Shown here one piece after another: positions 1-7,848 of a stretch of DNA of 64,000 nt (positions are counted from its first letter, which is position 1; every line of letters starts with the position of its first letter). The notes under the pieces were generated by a model. That model saw only the letters and a program-made list of their open reading frames with translations. It was not told the origin of the DNA and did not search any database. The position numbers and the translations under genes were made by a program. The DNA is from JAYPWI01 sp038135065 (GTDB taxonomy: Bacteria; Actinomycetota; Acidimicrobiia; Acidimicrobiales; Poriferisodalaceae): NCBI GenBank assembly GCA_038135065.1, contig JAYPWI010000015.1, positions 1 through 64,000 on the forward strand. Reading direction: 5' to 3'.

Positions 1-1
1 G

Positions 2-295
2 TTGAATCAGCCGGTGGTGGGGATGGCGGCGACGCCGTCTGGTGGTGGGTATTGGTTGGTGGCGTCTGATGGTGGGATTTTCGCGTTTGGGGATGCTGGG
101 TTTTTTGGTTCGACGGGTGCGATGACGTTGAATCAGCCGATCGTGGGGATGGTGCCCGGCCAGGGTGGGTACGCTCTGGTGGCATCGGATGGCGGCATGT
201 TCAACTTCGCACAGCCGTATGTGGGGAGTGGGTCCAACGCAGGACTCGCAGGCACCGTGGTCGGCGCCGCTGTGTGGCAGGAGGACGTCCCATGA
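2..295 (+). CDS. C-terminal part of a 42-residue-repeat surface protein (5' end outside window)
   Basis: The first 97 codons visible are the end of a longer gene that starts before the window; the first in-frame codon is not a credible start. They hold about two and a half copies of a 42-residue repeat (LNQPxVGM, GGGYWLVASDGG, IFAFGDAGFFGSTG), with the LNQP codons recurring 126 nt apart. The same repeat forms the C-terminus of the next gene. Such repeats are common in Acidimicrobiia exported proteins and may be a propeller-like cell-wall or ligand-binding module (inference). The first ~140 bases use T- and G-ending codons heavily, unlike the C-ending codons of the neighbour. The stop overlaps the next start (ATGA), so the two are probably translationally coupled. 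The enzymatic part, if any, is not visible. Confidence 0.75.
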   Translation: MNQPVVGMAATPSGGGYWLVASDGGIFAFGDAGFFGSTGAMTLNQPIVGMVPGQGGYALVASDGGMFNFAQPYVGSGSNAGLAGTVVGAAVWQEDVP

Positions 296-2370
296 CGGGG
301 TGGCTGGGGAGAATTGCCCGCTGTGTTGCTGCTGCCCTCCTCTCGGCATTGAGTCTCGCGGTCGCCCCTGGGGCCGCTGCAGAGGAGGTGCTTGCTCCCT
401 CTACGATCACCGTCGAAGGAAGGGGATGGGGCCACGGCCGAGGGTTGAGCCAGTGGGGGGCCCTCGGTTACGCAGTGGACTACGGCTGGACCAGCGCGGA
501 GATTCTCGATCACTACTACGGCGGAACATCCGCAGGTGTGGTGCCCGAGGAAGATTTCGACGTTCACCTGACCGTCAATGACGGTCGACCCCTGCTGCTG
601 ACGGCCGGAGTCGACTTCGAGGTGGGAGGCGAAGAGTTCGCAGCCGGAGAGATCGCTCGCCTCGAAGTGCGCGGGGTGGCGAACTTCGCGGTCGTTCGGA
701 CTGCTGGCTGCGGTGATCCGGGCACCGACGAGGTGACGGGGCTGGCGGGCATCATCGGTCAGAACGGTCACCCGTTCGTTGCGGGGACGTCGTCGAACCC
801 TGACCCCTCGGTTGACGATCCGACCCAGTTACTCACCATGATCCGTTGTGACCCCGACGACGCGACGTCCGAGATCGAGCGTCGTGCTTACCGGGGGCAG
901 ATCGGACTGGTGGAGATCGGGGGCGTGGCGTACTCGTTCAACCGCTTGCCGCTCGAGCAGTACCTCCGTGGGGTCGTGCCAAGGGAATCGCCGTCATGGT
1001 GGGGTTCACTTGGCGGCGGCGCAGGGGTCCGGGCGCTGGAGGCGCAGGCGGTAGCCGCCCGCTCCTATGCGCTCTCCCTTGGCGCATACCGCGAATCCGT
1101 CGGGTACTTCACCGATGCCTGTGACACCACTGCTTGTCAGGTCTACGGCGGGGCCTGGCTCAACGGGCTTCCCCTCGACCACGGGTCCATCTACGCATCG
1201 ACGAACACCGCGATCGCAGCAACCTCGGGCCTGGTGCGCCTACGTGGGGATGGCTCGGTGGCCTTCACGGAGTTTGCGTCGAGCAGTGGCGGCTGGACGG
1301 CGCCGCTCAGCGAGGGATCGGGCTACCCCGACGTCGAGGATCTCGGCGATGCGTATAGCTCGAACACCAACTACGAGTGGACGACCACCATCCAGCGAAC
1401 GGCCATCGAGGACCAGTACCCCGCCATCGGTCAATTGGTCCGGATCAGGGTCACCGAGCGCAACGGTCTCGGGCCGTGGGGTGGTCGGACCAGGGGCATG
1501 GTGTTCGAAGGCACTGAGGGCAGCGTCGAGGTGTCGATCGACAACTGGGGTGACGACGATTTTCGCCGGGCCTTCGGTCTGAAATCGGACTGGTATCGCT
1601 TCGCCGAGTTTCCGGAGGTCCGCGATCCAGGCTTCTGGTTGGCCAAGAGCGACGGGTCGGTGATGGCTTTCGGTGACGCCGAGTGGTTCGGGGATGCGTC
1701 CGCTGTGACGCTTCCCAACGGCATCGTCGGTCTAGCAGCCCATCCAGACGGCAACGGGTACTGGTTGGTGACCGAGGGCGGCGATATCTACGCCTATGGC
1801 TCGGCTGAGCACCGAGGCTCGCTCAGCGGGACGCCCCTCAATCAACCCATCGTCGGCATGGCCCCCCACCCTGGCGGACAGGGCTATTGGCTTGCCGCCT
1901 CGGATGGAGGCGTCTTCGCCTTCGGCTCCGCTCGTTTCCTCGGCTCGATGGGTCATGTGCAGCTCAATCAACCGGTGGTGGGCATCGAGGCATCGCCCAG
2001 CGGTGACGGCTACTGGATGGTGGCAGCCGACGGCGGCATCTTTGCGTTCGGGGATGCCGGCTTCTTCGGCTCGACGGGCAACATCACGCTGAACAAGCCC
2101 ATCACGTCGATGACGGCGATGCGGGACGGCAGCGGGTACTGGTTCGTGGCTAGCGACGGCGGAGTCTTCGCCTTCGGGTCAGCGCCCTTCCTCGGCTCTC
2201 GGGGAGCCAGCTACAACCGGAGGCCCATTGCGGGAATGGCAGTGACGTTGGCCGGTGAGGGTTATTGGCTGGTCAGGGACGATGGGCTCAGCTACCCCTT
2301 CGGGGACGCTCCCGACTTCATCTCTAGCGTGGCGGGGCCTGTGGTGGTGTCGGTCGAAGTGCTGCCCTGA
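292..2370 (+). CDS. SpoIID/LytB-domain protein with C-terminal 42-residue repeats
   Basis: 692 aa. ATG at 292 is chosen because AGGAGG lies 7 nt upstream and the codon overlaps the previous stop. A signal peptide (ALLSALSLAVAPGAAA) ends near residue 30. The SpoIID/LytB signatures follow: GRGWGHGRGLSQWGA near residues 45-60, then PLEQYLRGVVPRE and ALEAQAVAARSYALS around 220-260. SpoIID proteins are peptidoglycan-acting (lytic transglycosylase in sporulators); in non-sporulating actinobacteria the family is taken to act on the cell wall. Residues from about 447 to the end are six copies of the YWLV-DGG-FAFG repeat. Exported cell-wall enzyme with a repeat anchor is the best description; the substrate is not shown by the sequence. 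Confidence 0.85.
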   Translation: MTGWLGRIARCVAAALLSALSLAVAPGAAAEEVLAPSTITVEGRGWGHGRGLSQWGALGYAVDYGWTSAEILDHYYGGTSAGVVPEEDFDVHLTVNDGRPLLLTAGVDFEVGGEEFAAGEIARLEVRGVANFAVVRTAGCGDPGTDEVTGLAGIIGQNGHPFVAGTSSNPDPSVDDPTQLLTMIRCDPDDATSEIERRAYRGQIGLVEIGGVAYSFNRLPLEQYLRGVVPRESPSWWGSLGGGAGVRALEAQAVAARSYALSLGAYRESVGYFTDACDTTACQVYGGAWLNGLPLDHGSIYASTNTAIAATSGLVRLRGDGSVAFTEFASSSGGWTAPLSEGSGYPDVEDLGDAYSSNTNYEWTTTIQRTAIEDQYPAIGQLVRIRVTERNGLGPWGGRTRGMVFEGTEGSVEVSIDNWGDDDFRRAFGLKSDWYRFAEFPEVRDPGFWLAKSDGSVMAFGDAEWFGDASAVTLPNGIVGLAAHPDGNGYWLVTEGGDIYAYGSAEHRGSLSGTPLNQPIVGMAPHPGGQGYWLAASDGGVFAFGSARFLGSMGHVQLNQPVVGIEASPSGDGYWMVAADGGIFAFGDAGFFGSTGNITLNKPITSMTAMRDGSGYWFVASDGGVFAFGSAPFLGSRGASYNRRPIAGMAVTLAGEGYWLVRDDGLSYPFGDAPDFISSVAGPVVVSVEVLP
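1630..2322 (+). repeat. Six tandem 42-residue repeats in the SpoIID gene
   Basis: Six diverged copies of a ~126-nt unit, each with an aromatic-Trp pair (FWLA, YWLV, YWLA, YWMV, YWFV, YWLV), an Asp/Glu-Gly-Gly-type turn and a FAFG-like strand, often followed by LNQP. The same unit ends the gene at position 295, but that copy uses quite different synonymous codons, so the two arrays did not diverge by recent duplication in place. Confidence 0.8.
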
Positions 2371-2488
2371 CCTTTTTCCGCAGGTCCTGGCGGGCGACCT
2401 GCAGGCGCTGGAATCGCAACAGACCGAAGCCGAGAGCTGTGTACGCCAGGTCACGCAACTCGCGGTGCTTGTCGTCGTCGACGTTCAC
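2324..2488 (-). CDS. Small basic protein, antisense to the 3' end of the SpoIID gene
   Basis: 54 codons from GTG at 2488 to TAG at 2326-2324. The sequence begins VNVDDDKHRELRDLAYTALG and continues FGLLRFQRLQVARQDLRKKV, then a Pro/Ala-rich tail. It reads as a short amphipathic or weakly hydrophobic helix followed by a basic RxxLRKKV helix. Third codon positions are mostly G or C over the first 42 codons, as in real genes of this genome, and it fills most of the otherwise empty interval 2371-2586. It overlaps the convergent SpoIID gene by 47 bp. From memory it resembles short actinobacterial helical proteins with an LGFQRxQVxRRxL pattern; no function can be assigned. No clear ribosome-binding site is visible, so the exact start is uncertain. 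Confidence 0.5.
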   Translation of the reverse strand: MNVDDDKHRELRDLAYTALGFGLLRFQRLQVARQDLRKKVRAALRPTPPQAPPR

Positions 2489-2586
2489 ACCAATGAGGCT
2501 AGAGGGCCAACGATCGTGACGGACAGCGATCTAACGCACCGCCCTGACCAGGGGCGACGCCTACCGTGCAGTACCATCAGCGGGTC

Positions 2587-5500
2587 GTGACCAGCCCGCA
2601 GACTGCTGCACCGCCCGTGGTTGCCGTCATGGTGTCACACGACCCCGGCGAGTGGTTCGACGAGGTGCTCGACGCCCTCGGTCGCCAGGACTATCCCAAC
2701 GTGGGGGTGCTGGTCGTGGACTCAGGTGTGACCGACGTGACCGACCGGGTCGCTCAGCGTCTCGCAGACGCGGTGGTGACCAGGGTCGATGCTGGCCAGG
2801 GATTCGGCTCCGCGGCGAACACGGTGTCGGGACTGGTCGAAGGGGCGTCGTTCTACCTCTTCCTGCACGACGACGTTGCGCTGGCTCCCGACGCGGTCAG
2901 GGTGATGGTCGAGGAAGCCTTCCGCTCCAACGCTGGGGTGGTGGGACCGAAACTCGTCGATTGGGACGACCCTGAACGCATTCGGTCTATCGGGGGGAGC
3001 ATCGATGCTGTCGGTGTGTTGACCCCCTATGCCGAACCCGGCGAGCTCGATCAGCAGCAGCATGACCGGGTTCGCGATGCCTTCGTGGTGACCGGTGGCG
3101 CAATGTTGATCAGGGCAGATCTCTTTCACACCATCGGTGGGTTCGATCCCCTCATCACCTTCCTCGTCGATGACGTCGACATCTGTTGGCGCGCCCAGCT
3201 CGCCGGTGGGCGGGTGATCGTGGCTCCTGCTGCGGTAGCCCGCCACCGGGAGGGTCTCGCAGCGCGGCGTGATCCTGCAGACCGGCGGCGCTTGCTGTTC
3301 CGGCACCGTCTTCGCACCGTCTCCAAGTGCTACGGCTGGGTGCAGTTGCTGTGGGTATTGCCCTTCGCGCTGTTGCTGTCGGCTGTCGAGTTGCTCTACA
3401 GCCTGCTGTTCGGCAGGTTCGGTCAGGTGCGGGACATCGCCGCAGGGTGGGGTTGGAACCTGCTGCGCAGCGGGCAGATCATCCGGGCGCGGCGGCAGGT
3501 CAAACGATACCGGCGGGTCCGGGACAGTCGGCTGCGGCGGCTGCAGGTGGGTGGTTCGTCCCGCTTGAACGCCTTCCTGAGGGGCCAGATCGGCGGTGAG
3601 GCCGCCTTGCAGTTGCTGGCCCGCCGGGGGCGTTCGTTCACAGGGACGTTCCGAAGTGGACCTCGTCGAACCGCCCTGGTCGTGTGGTGTCTGGCCCTGG
3701 CCCTGTGGGCCTTCGGTACCCGGCATCTCCTCACGAGGGGGGTTCCCGCTTTCGGGCAGTTCGCCAACCTTCCCGACGCTGGGGCTGCCCTTCACGCGTA
3801 TTGGAGTGGATGGCGGGAGACCGGGGTCGGGGCTGCCGGTTCCGGTCCGGTGGCACTGGGCTTGTTGGGTCTGGCCAGTCACGCCGTGGCCGGGGCGACT
3901 GGCCTGTTGCGTTCCGTGCTGATCCTGGGTCTTGTCCCGGCAGGCATGATTGGGATGTGGCGGCTGGCGGGGCCACTGGCCAGTCGTCGCGGGCGCCTTG
4001 CTGCGGTCGTGTTGTACGCCGCCAACCCCTTGCCCTACAACGCCCTGGCCGGTGGACGCTGGGACACCCTCCTGCTCTTCGCGTCCCTTCCCTTCCTCGT
4101 GCTCAGACTGAACCGCCTCATCGGAACCGCTCCCTATGGCGGTACGGGAGGGGATCGGGGTCCGGGCATCCCCCGTCGGTCGCTCCGCCATCAGGTGATG
4201 TCGATGGCCCTGCTTCTTGCCGTGGTCGCAGCGTTCGAGCCCTTGGTCCTAGCGATGGTGCCCCTCGGGGCGCTGGCCGTCGTCGCCGTGTCGATCCTCA
4301 CCGGTTCGGCGCTCCCACCACTGCGCGGCGTTGCCCTGACGGCCCTGGCCTCGCTGATTGCGGCGTTGCTGCATCTGCCCTGGGTGTTGCAGTTCGGCGA
4401 CCCCGGAGATCTCTTGACCCAGGTGCTTGGTCGGCCCAACAACGCAGCGCCAGAAGAATTGGTTCGGTTGCTCCGCTTCGAGACCGGACCCTACGGCGGC
4501 ACGTGGTTCGGTTGGGGCCCGTTGCTGGCTGCCGCAGTACCCCTGCTCATCTCCCGAGATGCTCGTGCGGCCTGGGCGGCAAGGGCGTGGGGGCTCGCCC
4601 TCGTGGGGTTCGGGGGTGCCTGGGTTTCCGCAAACGGCTGGTTGACCGACGTCATTGGAGTTCGCCTTTCGGTCGGAGAACCGCTCCTCGTACCTGCGGC
4701 GGTGGGTCTGGCCTGGGGGACGGCAGCAGGGTTTGCGAGCTATGAGCAGGATGTCCCACATTTCGCATTCGGGTGGCGGCAGTTGACCGTGGGGCTCGGG
4801 GCCGTCGCTATGGCATCGGCCGTCGGTCCCGCAGTGCTCTCCACCGCCGATGGGCGCTGGAAAGCACCGGCAAGTGATCTCGAGGTAAGTCTCAGTCTGA
4901 TCGACGACCGGGGGGTAGGTCCCTCGTACCGGGTCTTGTGGATCGGGGCGGAGGAGGTGCTGCCCCTCGACGGTTGGCAGGTAGGAGAGAGCGATCTCCT
5001 CGTTGCCACCACCGTCCGGGGGTATCCCGATGTGCGTCACCAATGGGCAGGCCCCCGGACGGCCGAGGACCAGCTGTTGATCGATGCGGTGCGACTCGGG
5101 CTGCACGGCGAGACCACCCGGCTCGGACGCCTGCTGGCCCCCTTCGGCGTCCGTTATGTCGTGGCGGTGGTGCAGGGCACACCATCGTTCGTGGGGGGTA
5201 CCGAGGTCCCGTTGCCGCTCGGACCGCGGGAGGCGCTGGCCAGCCAGCTCGACCTTCGGCCTGTGGCTGCGGACCCAGCGGTGCTCGTCTTCGACAATGA
5301 AGCGTGGGTGTCCTCGATGGCCCAGTTCGATGGAGCTGATCGAGTTCCCGAGGTCGAAGGCCCCGCCGACCTGGTCGTCACCGACCTCACGGACGGTATC
5401 GAGGTGCTCACCGATCGGCGCTCGTCCACGGAGCATCGCGGACGGCTCGGATTGGGACCCGTGCTGGTGTCGGCCACCTTCGACGAGGGCTGGGTTCTCG

Positions 5501-5793
5501 ATGTCGGAGGGCGCAAGGTACAGCCCACTTCGGCATTTGGATGGGCGATGCAGTTCGACTCTCCGGCCCAGGACAGCGCGGTGTTGAGCTATCGGCGTCC
5601 GACAGCGGTGACGGTGGCGATCGTCCTGCAGGCACTGGCCTGGTTGGTCATGGTGCGCATCGCGTTGGCCGAGCAGGGCATCGCCCGACGATGGAGATCG
5701 CGTCGGTCTGAGCCGGATGCCATTCTCCTCCCGGTTGCTGACGGGGCGCCCCCCGATGCGGTTGCCCTCGAGGGCGAGGGGCAAGACTCGTGA
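2587..5793 (+). CDS. Membrane-bound family 2 glycosyltransferase with large multi-TM C-terminus
   Basis: 1068 aa from GTG 2587 (an in-frame GTG at 2566 is the alternative). Residues ~10-230 are a GT-A family 2 domain: VVAVMVSHDP at the start, HDDV (residues 94-97) as the DxD-type metal site, and VDDVDICWR (194-202) as the acceptor-side motif. A hydrophobic stretch near 257-275 is followed by a basic region, then about ten membrane helices between ~360 and 750 and a soluble C-terminal domain containing GVRYVVAVV. The layout resembles actinobacterial cell-envelope glycosyltransferases that build wall polysaccharide or glycolipid. It is coupled to the DUF5719 gene by a 4-nt overlap. The donor sugar cannot be read from the sequence. 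Confidence 0.82.
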   Translation: MTSPQTAAPPVVAVMVSHDPGEWFDEVLDALGRQDYPNVGVLVVDSGVTDVTDRVAQRLADAVVTRVDAGQGFGSAANTVSGLVEGASFYLFLHDDVALAPDAVRVMVEEAFRSNAGVVGPKLVDWDDPERIRSIGGSIDAVGVLTPYAEPGELDQQQHDRVRDAFVVTGGAMLIRADLFHTIGGFDPLITFLVDDVDICWRAQLAGGRVIVAPAAVARHREGLAARRDPADRRRLLFRHRLRTVSKCYGWVQLLWVLPFALLLSAVELLYSLLFGRFGQVRDIAAGWGWNLLRSGQIIRARRQVKRYRRVRDSRLRRLQVGGSSRLNAFLRGQIGGEAALQLLARRGRSFTGTFRSGPRRTALVVWCLALALWAFGTRHLLTRGVPAFGQFANLPDAGAALHAYWSGWRETGVGAAGSGPVALGLLGLASHAVAGATGLLRSVLILGLVPAGMIGMWRLAGPLASRRGRLAAVVLYAANPLPYNALAGGRWDTLLLFASLPFLVLRLNRLIGTAPYGGTGGDRGPGIPRRSLRHQVMSMALLLAVVAAFEPLVLAMVPLGALAVVAVSILTGSALPPLRGVALTALASLIAALLHLPWVLQFGDPGDLLTQVLGRPNNAAPEELVRLLRFETGPYGGTWFGWGPLLAAAVPLLISRDARAAWAARAWGLALVGFGGAWVSANGWLTDVIGVRLSVGEPLLVPAAVGLAWGTAAGFASYEQDVPHFAFGWRQLTVGLGAVAMASAVGPAVLSTADGRWKAPASDLEVSLSLIDDRGVGPSYRVLWIGAEEVLPLDGWQVGESDLLVATTVRGYPDVRHQWAGPRTAEDQLLIDAVRLGLHGETTRLGRLLAPFGVRYVVAVVQGTPSFVGGTEVPLPLGPREALASQLDLRPVAADPAVLVFDNEAWVSSMAQFDGADRVPEVEGPADLVVTDLTDGIEVLTDRRSSTEHRGRLGLGPVLVSATFDEGWVLDVGGRKVQPTSAFGWAMQFDSPAQDSAVLSYRRPTAVTVAIVLQALAWLVMVRIALAEQGIARRWRSRRSEPDAILLPVADGAPPDAVALEGEGQDS

Positions 5794-7370
5794 GGGCGTG
5801 GCGCTGGCCCGTCCGCCTGCTGATCCCCGGCTTGCTGATCGCCGGGATCGTGGTGGACCCGCAGTTGCGACGCAACGTCGACGTTGTCGAGGTCGGCGCC
5901 GATCTTCCTGCGGTCGCGGCCGTTCCCGGTCTCGATCAACTCAGCTCGACCTGGTTCTGCCCGACCGTTCACCTCGAGCAGGTCGACGGTCGGGGGGTCA
6001 GCGCCGAGGTCGATCTCGTCGTGACCAACCTGTCTGAGGAGCCGACGGATGTCCTCGTCGAGCTGCTGAGTCCGACGAGTCCGTCGCGATCGCTGAAGGT
6101 GGGCGTTCCTCCGGGTGAGACGCAGCGGGTGGTGGTCGAGGCGGACGCAACGGACGACGTGGTGTCGGCCATCGTGGAGGCACCGCACGGCGGGATCGTG
6201 GTGAGTCGAGAGTTTCACGCTGGTGGAGCAGTGGATGCAGCCCGCTGCGCATCCCGACCTTCCACGAGGTGGTACCTGCCCACCGGCGACACGCAGCGTG
6301 ATGCAACGAACGAGGTCGTGGTGTTCAATCCATTGCCGAGCGACGCCGTCGTCGATCTCGTCTTCGCCACGGAAGCGGAGACGGGTACGTTCGTCGCAGT
6401 TGATCTCGAGGGGCTGGTTGTGGCGCCTCGGTCGGTGGTGCGCATCGACCTCGGCGAGTACGTCCGACGCCGCGACGTGGTTGCCACCACCATCACGACC
6501 CGAGCTGGTCGGGTGGTCGTCGACCAGTTCCAGTCCTATGACGGGAGTGCCGGACGGACGGGGACGTCAGCCTCCCTCGCCATTGCCGACAGCGCTGATA
6601 GATGGATCTACCCGGGCGGGTACATCGCGGACGACGCCGTTCTGGAAGTGGCGGTGTTGAATCCGACCGATCAGGTTGCCGAGGTCGATCTTGCGTCGAT
6701 CTCCCCGCTTGGCGGAGGTAACCCGGTAGCGATCACCATCGGTCCTCGAGACGTCGCCGTCGTACCGGTTCGGCCCTTCCTCGATCTACCGCCTGCCGTT
6801 CCCACACTCGAGGTGGTTCCGGCCGAGGTGTTCGGCGTCCTAGTTGAATCGGCCAATGGAGTGCCCGTGGTCGTTGCGGTGGAGGTCGGCGCCGGCGCGA
6901 ATACGGCCCCTAGCGACGAGGCGGTGGGTGACGGGCAGCTGGGGGGTGATTCGGCTGACGAGGATGTTCCGTCGGTTCAGGACGAGGACGGCGCAGGTGT
7001 CGGGGAGGAACCAGCGGGCCAGACCGGGGCCGCACGGGCTGGCCGACCCAGGGCAAGTTCAGGGCGAGCCATCGTGCCAGCCGCCGTTGCTGGCTGGACC
7101 CGTTGGACGGTGACGGTGCCTGCCCAGGAGGGCGGCGTGGCGTATCTGGCTGTCCAGAGCAGTGCTCCGGAACCCGTCGCCGTGTCCATCCGTGAGGTCG
7201 GTGGTTCGCGTTCCGAGGATCTCCTGCTCGACGGCAACGACCTCGAGGTGCTGACGATCGCGCTCGACGTGACCGTGGTCATCGAGGGAAACGGACCCTT
7301 CGTGGCCTCCGTCATGGTCGAGACGGTTGATGGCGCAGGTCTCATAGGGCTCGTACCCGTAGAGTTCTGA
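5790..7370 (+). CDS. DUF5719-family exported protein
   Basis: 526 aa from GTG 5790, overlapping the glycosyltransferase stop (GTGA). The N-terminus is a basic stretch plus one hydrophobic segment (LLIPGLLIAGIVV), so the protein is anchored or secreted with the bulk outside. The body is beta-rich with repeated segments (VVVFNPLPSDAVVDL; VAVLNPTDQVAEVDL) typical of DUF5719 proteins, and an acidic, Gly-rich linker around residues 370-415. In actinobacteria DUF5719 genes commonly follow a large glycosyltransferase as here, which suggests a shared role in envelope polysaccharide assembly (inference from context). No catalytic residues are recognisable. Confidence 0.75.
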   Translation: MRAWRWPVRLLIPGLLIAGIVVDPQLRRNVDVVEVGADLPAVAAVPGLDQLSSTWFCPTVHLEQVDGRGVSAEVDLVVTNLSEEPTDVLVELLSPTSPSRSLKVGVPPGETQRVVVEADATDDVVSAIVEAPHGGIVVSREFHAGGAVDAARCASRPSTRWYLPTGDTQRDATNEVVVFNPLPSDAVVDLVFATEAETGTFVAVDLEGLVVAPRSVVRIDLGEYVRRRDVVATTITTRAGRVVVDQFQSYDGSAGRTGTSASLAIADSADRWIYPGGYIADDAVLEVAVLNPTDQVAEVDLASISPLGGGNPVAITIGPRDVAVVPVRPFLDLPPAVPTLEVVPAEVFGVLVESANGVPVVVAVEVGAGANTAPSDEAVGDGQLGGDSADEDVPSVQDEDGAGVGEEPAGQTGAARAGRPRASSGRAIVPAAVAGWTRWTVTVPAQEGGVAYLAVQSSAPEPVAVSIREVGGSRSEDLLLDGNDLEVLTIALDVTVVIEGNGPFVASVMVETVDGAGLIGLVPVEF

Positions 7371-7406
7371 ACGAGTGTCCGGCTGCGGGTCGAAGACGGA
7401 GAACAC

Positions 7407-7814
7407 GTGGATCGTTTGATCGTTGCCGTTGTGCTGGTGGTCTTGTCCGTCGCAGCTGCCGTGGTGATCAATCGCCGCCAGGCAGGGGCCCCGTTTACCA
7501 TTCGTCATGGAGCGGTGCCGTCCCGGGTGCGTCCGGAGGACGTCGGTCTTCCCGCCGGTGCGGCGATCGTGATCTTCACTGAGGCGACGTGTCGGAGCTG
7601 CCAGCAAGCGCTCGCCCTGGTCAAGGGTCCCGCTGGGGCGGAACTCCCCGTCGCAGAGATCGAATACGGTCAGCAGCGTCCACTCCACGATCAGTACGGC
7701 ATCGACACTGTGCCTACAACCGTCGTGGTCGACGCAGAGGGTGTGGTGGTCGGGGGGTGGACGGGCAGCGTCGATCCAGGGCTGCTGGCTGCGGCGCTGG
7801 CCGAGGTGGTCTGA
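7407..7814 (+). CDS. Membrane-anchored thioredoxin-like protein
   Basis: 135 aa from GTG 7407. One N-terminal TM helix (LIVAVVLVVLSVAAAVVI) is followed by a compact thioredoxin fold: strand VIFTEATCRSCQQ with a C-R-S-C redox motif, and the cis-Pro region TVPTTVVVDAEGVVVGGWTG. The domain should face the outside and serve as a thiol oxidoreductase or reductant carrier. It is downstream of the DUF5719 gene in the same direction and convergent with ftsH (34-bp gap). Its partner is unknown. Confidence 0.75.
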   Translation: MDRLIVAVVLVVLSVAAAVVINRRQAGAPFTIRHGAVPSRVRPEDVGLPAGAAIVIFTEATCRSCQQALALVKGPAGAELPVAEIEYGQQRPLHDQYGIDTVPTTVVVDAEGVVVGGWTGSVDPGLLAAALAEVV

Positions 7815-7848
7815 CGAGATTCCGCGACGGGTTTGTCCGACGGGAACC

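Noticed and set aside
2722..4191. Long open frame antisense to the membrane glycosyltransferase
   Set aside because: Product is Gln/Pro/His-rich with no fold or motif; typical antisense shadow of a high-GC gene.
4249..5784. Second long antisense frame in the same gene
   Set aside because: Same character: low-complexity, no conservation signals, fully within a well-supported gene.
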